Assembly: GCA_964354255.1 (NCBI GenBank)
Contig: CAYGYX010000001.1
Coordinates: forward strand, 1 to 64,000
DNA length: 64,000 bases
Direction of reading: 5' to 3'
DNA from: VGBK01 sp964354255
Lineage (GTDB): Bacteria > Actinomycetota > Acidimicrobiia > Spongiisociales > UBA11373
Part shown: one piece after another, positions 34,821-41,593 of the stretch
Layout of the letters: each line of letters starts with the position of its first letter
Position numbering within the stretch: position 1 is the stretch's first letter
The notes under the pieces: model-generated
Databases searched by the model: none
Told to the model about the DNA's origin: nothing
Seen by the model: only the letters and a program-made list of their open reading frames with translations
Program-made: the position numbers and the translations under genes

Positions 34821-35393
34821 GTGATCCTCTCCGACCGCTCCATCAAGGAGGCCGTCGCCCAGGGCCGGATTTCGGTGGAACCATTCGAAGCGGCCATGGT
34901 CCAGCCCTCCTCACTGGACATCCGGGTGGATTCCCACTTCCGGGTCTTCGCCGGCCACCGCTACCCCTACATCGATCCGCGGGAGCCGCAAGGTGACCTG
35001 ACCGCCGAGATTCTCTCCGAGAATGACCATCCATTCATCCTCCACCCCGGGGAGTTCGTGCTCGGGTCCACCCTGGAGTGGGTACGCCTCGGCAACGACA
35101 TCGTGGCCCGGCTCGAGGGGAAGTCGAGCCTGGGCCGGCTCGGGCTGCTCATCCATTCCACCGCCGGCTTCGTCGACCCCGGTTTTGAGGGCCACCTGAC
35201 CCTGGAGCTCAGCAACGTCGCCCGACTCCCAATCGCCATCTATGCGGGCATGCCCATCGGCCAGCTCAGCTTCTACGAGTTGACCACTGCCGCCGAGTTC
35301 CCCTACGGCAGCACGCAGGTGCGCTCCAAGTACCAAGGCCAGCGCGGGCCCACCCCCAGCCGCTTCCACGAGGACTTCCACCGGCCCGAGTGA
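34821..35393 (+). CDS. dcd: dCTP deaminase (possibly bifunctional dCTP deaminase/dUTPase)
   Basis: A 190-residue trimeric dUTPase-fold enzyme that converts dCTP to dUTP (or, in actinobacterial bifunctional enzymes, to dUMP plus diphosphate) for dTTP synthesis. Signatures are MVQPSSLDIRVD, LEGKSSLGRLGLLIHSTAGF with the catalytic Arg/Ser region, DPGFEGHLTLELSN with the catalytic Glu, and YQGQRGPTPSR near the end, typical of Dcd. Length is normal. Leaderless start. Monofunctional and bifunctional forms cannot be told apart safely by eye. Confidence 0.93.
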   Translation: MILSDRSIKEAVAQGRISVEPFEAAMVQPSSLDIRVDSHFRVFAGHRYPYIDPREPQGDLTAEILSENDHPFILHPGEFVLGSTLEWVRLGNDIVARLEGKSSLGRLGLLIHSTAGFVDPGFEGHLTLELSNVARLPIAIYAGMPIGQLSFYELTTAAEFPYGSTQVRSKYQGQRGPTPSRFHEDFHRPE

Positions 35394-35475
35394 TCGGGGG
35401 CCGGGCGCCCGCTCCACAGCCAAGCCATCCAATCCGGGCAATCGACACTGATAGGTCGCGCGCGGCGGGCTCGCC

Positions 35476-35883
35476 TCAGGGGGTTCCCTCCTCGAGCCGG
35501 CCGATGGCCCGCCACAGGCGCTCGCGTGCCTCGGCAACCACCTCGGCCAGACCGGGGCTCGAGGAGAGGCGGGACATCAGCGCCGGGTCCATGACGGCCA
35601 CCACCGTGGCTTCTCCGGCGTCGTACACCACCACGTTGCAGGGGAGCAGCAAGCCGATCAGCTCGTCGCCGACCAGGGCGCGCTGGGCCAGGGACGGGTT
35701 GCAGGCCCCCAAGATCCGATAAGGAGCATGGTCCACCCCAAGCTTCGCCTTGAGCGTGGCGGCGACGTCTATCTCGGTCAGCACCCCGAACCCCTCGGCG
35801 GCCAGCGCCCGGCGCACTCGTTCCTCCGCCTCTGCGGGCGACAGGCCGGTGCGCACCCCGAAACCGTAGGCGAAGCGCTCCAT
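35476..35883 (-). CDS. DUF302-family protein
   Basis: A 135-residue DUF302 protein: FAYGFGVRTGLSPAEAEERV, GFGVLTEIDVAATLKAKLG, YRILGACNPSLAQRAL and LLLPCNVVVYDAG are the typical blocks, with one Cys in GACNP and one in LPCNV. Family function is unsettled; some members associate with metal or redox stress genes. ATG with GGGAGGAGG upstream, and a TAGCCT box at 35902-35907 on the same strand. Confidence 0.9.
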   Translation of the reverse strand: MERFAYGFGVRTGLSPAEAEERVRRALAAEGFGVLTEIDVAATLKAKLGVDHAPYRILGACNPSLAQRALVGDELIGLLLPCNVVVYDAGEATVVAVMDPALMSRLSSSPGLAEVVAEARERLWRAIGRLEEGTP

Positions 35884-35901
35884 GTCTCCTCCTCCCGCGT
35901 C

Positions 35902-35907
35902 AGGCTA
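35902..35907 (-). promoter_or_regulatory. Putative -10 box (TAGCCT) for the DUF302 gene
   Basis: On the minus strand TAGCCT lies 18 bases upstream of the ATG, giving a short leader with a strong GGGAGGAGG ribosome binding site. Confidence 0.4.
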
Positions 35908-35992
35908 ACCGCCCTCCCGGGAGTACCCGGCCGGGGCGATTAGCCCTTGAGGCCGGCCCACGACGGCGCGACCATCAACCCAGGAGGCTCCT

Positions 35993-36238
35993 ATGCAGCA
36001 GACGATCGCCGTCGAAGTCCGCATCGAGGAAGACGAGACCGACACTCTGGTCCACGCCGTGCTCAACCTGCGGGGCGACTGTTTCGAGGCCACCGGGCGC
36101 GCCCGGCGCAACCCCCACGATCGGCCCATGCCACTCGTCGGGGAGGAGTTGGCCACCGCTCGCGCCCTCAGCAGCCTGGCCCTGCAAGTCATGGAATCGG
36201 CCCAGGTCAAGATCGAGGACTTCCTCCAGGTCATATAG
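35993..36238 (+). CDS. DUF1876-family (Rv1738-like) small protein
   Basis: An 81-residue protein with the DUF1876 dsRNA-binding-like fold: VEVRIEEDETDTLVHAVLNL, FEATGRARRNPHDRPMPLVG and EELATARALSSLALQV. Mycobacterial Rv1738 of this family is induced by hypoxia and resembles ribosome hibernation factors. A similar dormancy role is possible. ATG with AGGAGG upstream. It precedes the small-RNA locus. Confidence 0.8.
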   Translation: MQQTIAVEVRIEEDETDTLVHAVLNLRGDCFEATGRARRNPHDRPMPLVGEELATARALSSLALQVMESAQVKIEDFLQVI

Positions 36239-36304
36239 GCCCGCCGGTCCAACCGCAGCGCGTCACGGCAACAACCACTCAAGGTGATGGCCGGGAGGCC
36301 GATA

Positions 36305-36310
36305 TATGCT
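36305..36310 (+). promoter_or_regulatory. -10 box (TATGCT) of the small RNA
   Basis: TATGCT within GATATATGCT is one of the few AT-rich spots in the region. Transcription would start near 36317, upstream of the C-loop hairpin. No clear -35 box. Confidence 0.45.
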
Positions 36311-36316
36311 GGAGTC

Positions 36317-36432
36317 CGGAGCCCGCTCAGTCCCATGCAAACGGACAGGAGGCACCCCCCTTCCTCCGACTCCTCCTACGAGCGGCCACCGGACATAGCA
36401 GCCCCCTCTTGGACCGGAGGGGGCTGCGCTTT
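36317..36432 (+). ncRNA. Putative small RNA resembling 6C RNA
   Basis: In a 270-base gap between the DUF1876 gene and dnaB, no coding region is supported, but RNA structure is. GGAGG (36348-36352) pairs with CCTCC (36363-36367) around the loop CACCCCCCTT with six C in a row. A second element, CCGG...CCGG, could present another C-run (CCCCC), which otherwise forms the 5' arm of a strong hairpin at 36398-36427. C-rich loops in two hairpins followed by a terminator is the description of actinobacterial 6C RNA. A promoter box stands at 36305. The family call is tentative. Confidence 0.45.
36398..36427 (+). terminator. Strong hairpin ending the small RNA
   Basis: GCAGCCCCCTC pairs perfectly with GAGGGGGCTGC (11 bp, 8-base loop), followed by GCTTTG. 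It could be a Rho-independent terminator on the plus strand. CCTCCGAC (36363-36370) can also pair with GTCGGAGG (36433-36440), an outer stem that competes with the first C-loop hairpin. Confidence 0.6.
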
Positions 36433-36511
36433 GTCGGAGGCTTCCCGGCGGGCACGCGCCCCCGGCGCGGCTGCCCGCCCGCTGGCCCCCATCGCCTGGG
36501 AGTCAGCCTCT

Positions 36512-37870
36512 CTACATCGCCTCCTCTGAGGTGTAGTTGCGGAAGCGGGTGAACTCGGCGGCGAAGTTCATCATCACCGTGCCCACGGCCCCCGACCGGT
36601 GCTTGGCGATGTTGACCTCCGCCAGGCCCGGCTGGTCGGAGCCCGGGTTGTAGTACTCGTCCCGGTAGATGAACATGACGATGTCGGCATCCTGCTCGAT
36701 GGCCCCCGATTCACGCAGGTCCCCGAGCCGAGGGCGCTTGTTTTCGCGCTGCTCCAGGGCCCGGTTGAGCTGGGACACGGCGATCACCGGGATGTGCAGC
36801 TCCCGGGCCAGGTTCTTCAGAGAGCGGCTGATGTCGGCGATCTCCTGCTGACGGGTCTCGGAGATTCCCGGCCCCTGCATCAGCTGCAGGTAGTCGACCA
36901 CCACCAGGGCCAGGCCCTGCTTGCGCGCCAGCCGCCGGCACTTCGCCCGGATCGAGGTGACCGTGAGGTCGGACGAGTCGTCCACGTAGATGGGCATCTG
37001 GTAGAGGCGGGAGGTCTCCCGCACCACCCTGTTCCAGAGGTCGGGGGTGAGCTGCCCGGTGCGCAGGCGGTGGGAGTCGACCCCGGCCATGGAAGAGAGC
37101 AGGCGCTGCACAACCTCCTCCCGGCTCATCTCGAGAGTGAACACCGCCACCGTGCCGCCCCGCTCGGCCACGTTCTCGGCGATGTTGAGCGCGAGGGCCG
37201 TCTTCCCCATGCTCGGGCGGGCGGCAATGACCACCAAGTTGGCCGGCTGCAGCCCGGCCAGCCGCCGGTCGAGGTCGCGGAACCCGGTGGACTGACCGGT
37301 CACCTCCTCGCCGCGGGCCCCCAGCTCCTCGATTCGCTCCAAAGTCGCCTGCAGCATGGGCCCCACCGGGGCCAGGCCGTCGCCCACCTGGTGCTCGGCC
37401 ACCCGAAAGATCTCCGCCTCGGAGGCATCGAGCACATCGTCGATGCCCCGTTCGGTCTGCATGGCGTACTGGCTCACCAGCGAGCTCGCCCGCAGCAAGC
37501 GGCGGCGGGACGCCGTCTCGGCCACGATGTCGGCGTAGTACCCGATGTTGGCGGTGGTGGGAACGCCATCCAGCAGGGTGGTCAGGAAGTTCACTCCGCC
37601 CAACCGCTCCAGCTGCCCCGTGCGCCGCAGGCTGTCGGCCACCGTAATGGCGTCGATGGGTTGGTTGCCGTCGAACAGGCCGGCGATCGCCTCGAAGACC
37701 AGCTGGTGGGCCGGCTTGTAGAAGTCCTCGGCGCGCAGCTGCTCGAAGGCGACGTTGGCCGCGTCGGCGGAGAGCATCACCGAGCCGAGAACGGACTCCT
37801 CGGCTTCGAGGTTATGAGGCGGGACCGGAACCCCTCCTCCCACTCGCCGCGGCTCCACCTGAGTGGTCAT
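36512..37870 (-). CDS. dnaB: Replicative DNA helicase DnaB
   Basis: A 452-residue hexameric helicase that unwinds DNA ahead of the replication fork. The N-terminal DnaB domain (about 17-120; PHNLEAEESVLGSVML) is followed by a RecA-like motor with Walker A ARPSMGKTALAL, H1a FTLEMSREE, Walker B LVVVDYLQLMQG, DLRESGAIEQDADIV and the arginine-finger region KHRSGAVG. Length is normal and there is no intein, unlike in some actinobacteria. Last gene of the rpsF-ssb-rpsR-rplI-dnaB operon, 4 bp after rplI. Confidence 0.97.
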   Translation of the reverse strand: MTTQVEPRRVGGGVPVPPHNLEAEESVLGSVMLSADAANVAFEQLRAEDFYKPAHQLVFEAIAGLFDGNQPIDAITVADSLRRTGQLERLGGVNFLTTLLDGVPTTANIGYYADIVAETASRRRLLRASSLVSQYAMQTERGIDDVLDASEAEIFRVAEHQVGDGLAPVGPMLQATLERIEELGARGEEVTGQSTGFRDLDRRLAGLQPANLVVIAARPSMGKTALALNIAENVAERGGTVAVFTLEMSREEVVQRLLSSMAGVDSHRLRTGQLTPDLWNRVVRETSRLYQMPIYVDDSSDLTVTSIRAKCRRLARKQGLALVVVDYLQLMQGPGISETRQQEIADISRSLKNLARELHIPVIAVSQLNRALEQRENKRPRLGDLRESGAIEQDADIVMFIYRDEYYNPGSDQPGLAEVNIAKHRSGAVGTVMMNFAAEFTRFRNYTSEEAM

Positions 37871-37874
37871 GTCT

Positions 37875-38321
37875 TCAGCCCGGGATGACGTCCAGCGTGA
37901 AATCGAACTCCACGTCGGGGTGCGGCCTCACCCGCACTTCGTGGAGGCCTATCGACTTGATGGGTGACCGGAGGTCGATGTGCTGATGGGCCACCTCGAC
38001 TCCGGTGAACTTGCGGACGGCCTCGGCGATGTCCCGGATGCCGATGGAGCCGTAGAGCCGGCCCTCGTCGGCGGCCCGGGCCGCCACCACCACCACCTGC
38101 CCGGCCAGCGCCTGCGCCATCTGCTCTGCCTCCGCGACCGCTCGCTGCTCGGCCTCGAGGCGCGCGCGGCGGATGCCCTCGGCGTGTTGCTCGGCCGCCG
38201 GAGTCGACCGCACGGCGAGCTTCCGGGGTAGCAGGTAGTTGCGGGCGTGGCCGTCTGCCACCTCGAGGACGTCGCCTTTGAGGCCGACGGCCGGGACGTC
38301 CTTGACGAGTATGACCCTCAT
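37875..38321 (-). CDS. rplI: 50S ribosomal protein bL9
   Basis: A 148-residue bL9. The N-terminal rRNA-binding domain (MRVILVKDVPAVGLKGDVLE, GHARNYLLPRKLA) and long connecting helix rich in Ala/Glu/Arg are typical, as is the C-terminal domain (GSIGIRDIAEAV). ATG start overlaps the rpsR stop by 4 bp. Confidence 0.97.
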   Translation of the reverse strand: MRVILVKDVPAVGLKGDVLEVADGHARNYLLPRKLAVRSTPAAEQHAEGIRRARLEAEQRAVAEAEQMAQALAGQVVVVAARAADEGRLYGSIGIRDIAEAVRKFTGVEVAHQHIDLRSPIKSIGLHEVRVRPHPDVEFDFTLDVIPG

Positions 38322-38602
38322 CGGTTGGTGTAGGAGAGAAGGGCCAATTCCCGGGCGTTCTTGATGGCCCGGGCCACCATCCGCTGGTGCTGGACGCAGT
38401 TGCCAGTCACCCGGGATGAGCGGATCTTGGCGCGGTCGGACATGAACTTGCGCAGCAGGGCCACGTCCTTGTAGTCGACGTGGTCGATGCCCTCTGCGCA
38501 GAAGTAGCAGACCCTCTTCTTGATCCGGCGCCCGGGCTTCTCATCCCGGCGCCTGCCGGGCTTCTCATCCCGGCGCTTGCCCCGTGCCTTCGTCGGCGGC
38601 AT
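38318..38602 (-). CDS. rpsR: 30S ribosomal protein bS18
   Basis: A 94-residue bS18, somewhat longer than usual because of a basic N-terminal extension with the tandem repeat RRDEKPG twice. The core is conserved: KKRVCYFCAEGIDHVDYKDV, with CxxC possibly binding zinc, and RVTGNCVQHQRMVARAIKNA. Lies 30 bp after ssb. Confidence 0.96.
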   Translation of the reverse strand: MPPTKARGKRRDEKPGRRRDEKPGRRIKKRVCYFCAEGIDHVDYKDVALLRKFMSDRAKIRSSRVTGNCVQHQRMVARAIKNARELALLSYTNR

Positions 38603-38632
38603 GTGCTGTGTCCTCCTCGATGATGAAGCGGC

Positions 38633-39076
38633 TCAGAAAGGAGCCTCGTCGGGCGGGTAGTCCTCGCGCCCGACGGGGCCGGCGGCCAGGCGGGGGCCAC
38701 CCTCGGCAGCGAAGGAATCCGAGCGGGGCGACTTGGTCACGGTCGCCGTTGCCCAGCGAATCGAAGGCCCGAGCTCGTCGATGCGGACCTCCACCACCGA
38801 GCGCTTCTCGCCCTCGGAGGTCTCCCAGCTTCGCTGCTCCAGGCTGCCGACGACGATGACCCGCATCCCCTTCTGTAGGGACTCAGCGGCGTTCTCGGCC
38901 GCCTCGCGCCACAGCGTCCCCCCGAAGAAGCTGGTCTCCTCCTGCCACTCGCCGTTGCGCTGGTATCGGCGGTTGACCGCCAGGCGGATACGGGCCATGG
39001 CCACCCCGGCCGGGGTGAACCGCAGTTCCGGATCCTCCACCAGGTTGCCGATGAGGGTCACATGATTCGCTGCCAT
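38633..39076 (-). CDS. ssb: Single-stranded DNA-binding protein
   Basis: A 147-residue SSB. The OB fold is clear (NHVTLIGNLVEDPELRFTPA, FFGGTLWREAAENAAESLQK, GMRVIVVGSLEQRSWET). It ends with the acidic tip DEAPF instead of the Escherichia coli DDDIPF; this tip recruits replication and repair proteins. ATG 39076 is preferred over an upstream in-frame start because MAANHVTLIGN is the normal beginning. Confidence 0.96.
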   Translation of the reverse strand: MAANHVTLIGNLVEDPELRFTPAGVAMARIRLAVNRRYQRNGEWQEETSFFGGTLWREAAENAAESLQKGMRVIVVGSLEQRSWETSEGEKRSVVEVRIDELGPSIRWATATVTKSPRSDSFAAEGGPRLAAGPVGREDYPPDEAPF

Positions 39077-39146
39077 CTCGCTCTCTTCTTCTGACTCGTG
39101 TTCTGGTGCTCCACCCTCATTGTGCAGGGCGGGTGTGACACCCCGG

Positions 39147-39431
39147 CTAGTCCGGGCGGATGAACTTGTGCCGCAGGACATTGTCCGACAGCGAGAGGGC
39201 CCGATCGAGGTCGTCGACCGCGTTCGTCTCTCCGCTGAAGGAAACCACGGCGTAGTAACCCTCGCTCAGATGCTTGATCTCGTAGGCGAGGCGGCGTTTG
39301 CCCCAGAAGTCCGTCTGCTTGATCTCGGCTCCCCGCTCGGCCAAGGCCTTCTCGATCTGGGCAACCTCGGACCGAACGTCGGCTTCCGCCATCTCGGGCC
39401 GGAAGATCGCAATCAGCTCATACGTGCGCAC
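39147..39431 (-). CDS. rpsF: 30S ribosomal protein bS6
   Basis: A 94-residue bS6 that binds 16S rRNA with bS18. Conserved features are the start MRTYELIAIFRPEM, RRLAYEIKHLSEGYYAVVSF and the final VLRHKFIRPD. GTG 39431 has a perfect AAGGAGGT upstream. First gene of the operon. Confidence 0.96.
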   Translation of the reverse strand: MRTYELIAIFRPEMAEADVRSEVAQIEKALAERGAEIKQTDFWGKRRLAYEIKHLSEGYYAVVSFSGETNAVDDLDRALSLSDNVLRHKFIRPD

Positions 39432-39507
39432 GGCGCGCTCCACCTCCTTCGGACGCCCGCACCGACGCGGGCGGCCCCCGCCGGGGGGCAGGTCGGGGAA
39501 GGCCGGC

Positions 39508-39513
39508 AGTCTA
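39508..39513 (-). promoter_or_regulatory. Putative -10 box (TAGACT) of the rpsF operon
   Basis: On the minus strand TAGACT precedes rpsF by 76 bases. A leader of about 70 nt could carry autogenous bS6:bS18 control, as known in other bacteria; I could not confirm the fold by eye. Confidence 0.4.
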
Positions 39514-39592
39514 CCGCGGCGCCAGCGGCTCGCGGAAGTGCGGCAACCGGGCGGCGTCGAACCGGGCACCGGCGGTGGCCGGGCCGGCCTGC

Positions 39593-40033
39593 TCAGCCAC
39601 CTCCGGGGAGCGAGGATGGGTCGAGCCGCAGGTCCTCTATGCCCGAGAAGCCGCCCGCCGGCGCCTCCAGCGCATAGCGGTAGGGACCGGCCGGCTGGTA
39701 GACGGGGCAGGGGTCGGCGGCGCAGGGGGCCATCTCCAGCAGGTCCACCAGCGACCCATCGGCCGCGAAGAAGGCGACGTCGAGCGCCAGCAGGGTGTCC
39801 TTCATCCAGAAGGCGGCGCGGCCGTCGGCGGGGAACACGAACAGCATGCCCCGCAACTCGCCCAGATCGACCACCCCCATGAGGCCCCGGGCGCGTTCGG
39901 CGGCATCGTAGGCCACCGCCACCGGCCATCTCTCGCTGCCGACGACCACCTCCCTCGTGACAAACCCGGGGAGGCCGCGCACGCCCCCGGAGCAGGCGGC
40001 CGCCAGCAGCACGACGGCGGCTAGCCGCCGGAT
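39593..40033 (-). CDS. DUF192-family secreted lipoprotein (unusual start)
   Basis: The frame encodes a lipoprotein signal (RRLAAVVLLAAACSGG) followed by a DUF192 domain (VAYDAAERARGLMGVVDLGE, MLFVFPADGRAAFWMKDTLL, SLVDLLEMAPCA, YRYALEAPAGGF). DUF192 proteins are small exported beta-barrels of unknown function. There is no ATG, GTG or TTG just upstream of the signal peptide. The codon before it is ATC (40031-40033), inside the last codons of panB; the first standard start in frame (GTG) would leave only MLLAAAC of the signal. The true start is either a rare ATC or hidden by a sequence error. Likely coupled to panB. Confidence 0.75.
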   Translation of the reverse strand: MRRLAAVVLLAAACSGGVRGLPGFVTREVVVGSERWPVAVAYDAAERARGLMGVVDLGELRGMLFVFPADGRAAFWMKDTLLALDVAFFAADGSLVDLLEMAPCAADPCPVYQPAGPYRYALEAPAGGFSGIEDLRLDPSSLPGGG

Positions 40034-40875
40034 TCGCCCACCTCGGTGCGCAGGGCCCGTGCAACCTCTGCACGCATGGTGTACGACTCTTCCGCGGCAG
40101 GGAAGGCGCCGCTCTCCACATCGGCGAACCAGGCGGCCAGCGCGGCCACCGCGTCGTCGAAGAGGTGGGCGTAGGGGCGCACGAAGCGGGGGAGGCGCTC
40201 CTCGTGAAAGCACACCAGGTCGTGAAACACCAGCACCTGGCCGTCGGTCGCCGCGCCCGCCCCGATGCCGATGGTGGGCACGGAGACCACCCGGGTGATC
40301 ACCTCCGCCAGCACGTCCGGGACCCCCTCGAGCACCAGGCAGAAGATCCCGGCGGCATCGAGGGCACGGGCGTCCTCGACCAGGGTCCGCGCTGCCTCCA
40401 GATCCTTTCCCTGCACCCGGTAGCCGCCCATCGCGTTCACCGACTGCGGGGTGAGGCCGAGGTGGCCCATAACCGGGATCTCGGCGGCAAGCACCGCCTC
40501 GATCACGGGGACCCGCTTGCGCCCTCCCTCCAGCTTGACCGCCTCCGCCCCGCCTTCCCGCACGAACCGGCCGGCGTTGCGCACCGCCTCCTCAACCGAC
40601 ACGTGATACGAGAGCCAGGGCATGTCCCCCACCACCAGCGCCCGCGGCCGCGCCCGGGCCACCGCCGCGCTGTGGTGGATCATCTCATCGAGAGTCACCT
40701 GCAGGGTGGTCGGGTGCCCCAGCACCACGTTGGCCAGCGAGTCGCCCACCAGGATGATGTCGGCCCCCGCCTTGTCGGCGATGCGAGCCGTGGGGTTGTC
40801 GTAGGCGGTGACCATCCTGAGCCTGGCCCCACCCTTGCGGGCACGCACCGCCGGCACGGTGACCTTGTCGCCCAT
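40021..40875 (-). CDS. panB: 3-methyl-2-oxobutanoate hydroxymethyltransferase
   Basis: A 284-residue PanB, first committed enzyme of pantothenate/CoA synthesis: 2-oxoisovalerate plus methylene-tetrahydrofolate gives ketopantoate. Signatures are MVTAYDNPTARIADKAGADI, LVGDSLANVVLGH with metal-ligand Asp, VVGDMPWLSY, VKLEGG, MGHLGLTPQSVNAMGGYRVQ and IGIGAGAATDGQVLV. ATG 40875 with AAGGGAG upstream. A consensus TACAAT box lies about 118 bases upstream. Confidence 0.96.
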   Translation of the reverse strand: MGDKVTVPAVRARKGGARLRMVTAYDNPTARIADKAGADIILVGDSLANVVLGHPTTLQVTLDEMIHHSAAVARARPRALVVGDMPWLSYHVSVEEAVRNAGRFVREGGAEAVKLEGGRKRVPVIEAVLAAEIPVMGHLGLTPQSVNAMGGYRVQGKDLEAARTLVEDARALDAAGIFCLVLEGVPDVLAEVITRVVSVPTIGIGAGAATDGQVLVFHDLVCFHEERLPRFVRPYAHLFDDAVAALAAWFADVESGAFPAAEESYTMRAEVARALRTEVGESGG

Positions 40876-40992
40876 CTCCGCTCCCTTCTCCCCGCCCGGG
40901 TCGGGTCGGGGGAACGCGCGTGGCAGTCCGTTGAAGCCCCACCGCGGGCCTCGGCCGCCCAACCGGTCGCCCGTGCCCCTGGAGGTGACCCG

Positions 40993-40998
40993 ATTGTA
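40993..40998 (-). promoter_or_regulatory. Putative -10 box (TACAAT) of panB
   Basis: On the minus strand TACAAT, one base from the sigma-70 TATAAT consensus, precedes panB by about 118 bases. The leader of about 110 nt shows no known riboswitch to my eye. Confidence 0.45.
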
Positions 40999-41045
40999 GG
41001 TGCGGCTCTCCCGGCCGCCGGCTGGCAGGGGCCACGGCGGTGGCC

Positions 41046-41051
41046 TAGGGT
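41046..41051 (+). promoter_or_regulatory. Putative -10 box (TAGGGT)
   Basis: TAGGGT lies 32 bases before the flavin/F420-type oxidoreductase start, with AAAGGA as ribosome binding site between them. Confidence 0.35.
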
Positions 41052-41083
41052 CGGCCGGTCGGTACCACAGAAAGGACGGGACG

Positions 41084-41560
41084 ATGGCGCGCAAGGACAT
41101 CACCATGAGCCCCGAAGAGCTCCAGGCGTTCCTGGAGGAGGGCCGCACCCTCCTGGTGGCCTCCTTGCACCGCGACGGCCGCCCGCACCTGGTCCCCATG
41201 TGGTATGTCGTAGAAGACGGCAAAGTGGTCTTCCGCTCCTTCACCCGTTCCCAGAAGATCCTCAACCTCCAGCGCGACTCGCGCCTGAGCGTCCTGGTGG
41301 AGCAGGGGGAGGCCTACGCCGAACTGCAGGGGGTGATGATCGAGGGGCGGGCCCGCCTCGTCGACGACCCGGCCTACGTCCTCGCCCTCTACGGGAAGAT
41401 GGCTGCCAAGTACGCCATGGTCGGCCCCGAGCCGAAGGTGCTCTCCCCGGGGGAACTCGAGGCTGCCTTCGGCCGCTTCGCCGCCAAGAACACGGCGGTG
41501 GTGGTCGAGCCGGTGCGGGTCACCTCCTGGGACCACACCAAGCTCGGTGGCGCCTACTAG
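41084..41560 (+). CDS. PPOX-class (pyridoxamine 5'-phosphate oxidase fold) FMN/F420-binding protein
   Basis: A 158-residue split-barrel protein. Typical blocks are LLVASLHRDGRPHLVPMWYV, KVVFRSFTRSQKILNLQRDS, RLSVLVEQG and a C-terminal VRVTSWDHTKLGGAY. Actinobacterial members of this group use FMN or F420 to reduce or oxidise small substrates; the R-S-F-T-R-S-Q-K region fits binding of a flavin phosphate. The specific reaction is unknown. ATG 41084 with AAAGGA upstream. Confidence 0.88.
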   Translation: MARKDITMSPEELQAFLEEGRTLLVASLHRDGRPHLVPMWYVVEDGKVVFRSFTRSQKILNLQRDSRLSVLVEQGEAYAELQGVMIEGRARLVDDPAYVLALYGKMAAKYAMVGPEPKVLSPGELEAAFGRFAAKNTAVVVEPVRVTSWDHTKLGGAY

Positions 41561-41593
41561 GACGTCCGGCCCCGGCCGGGGGAGAATGTTCGG

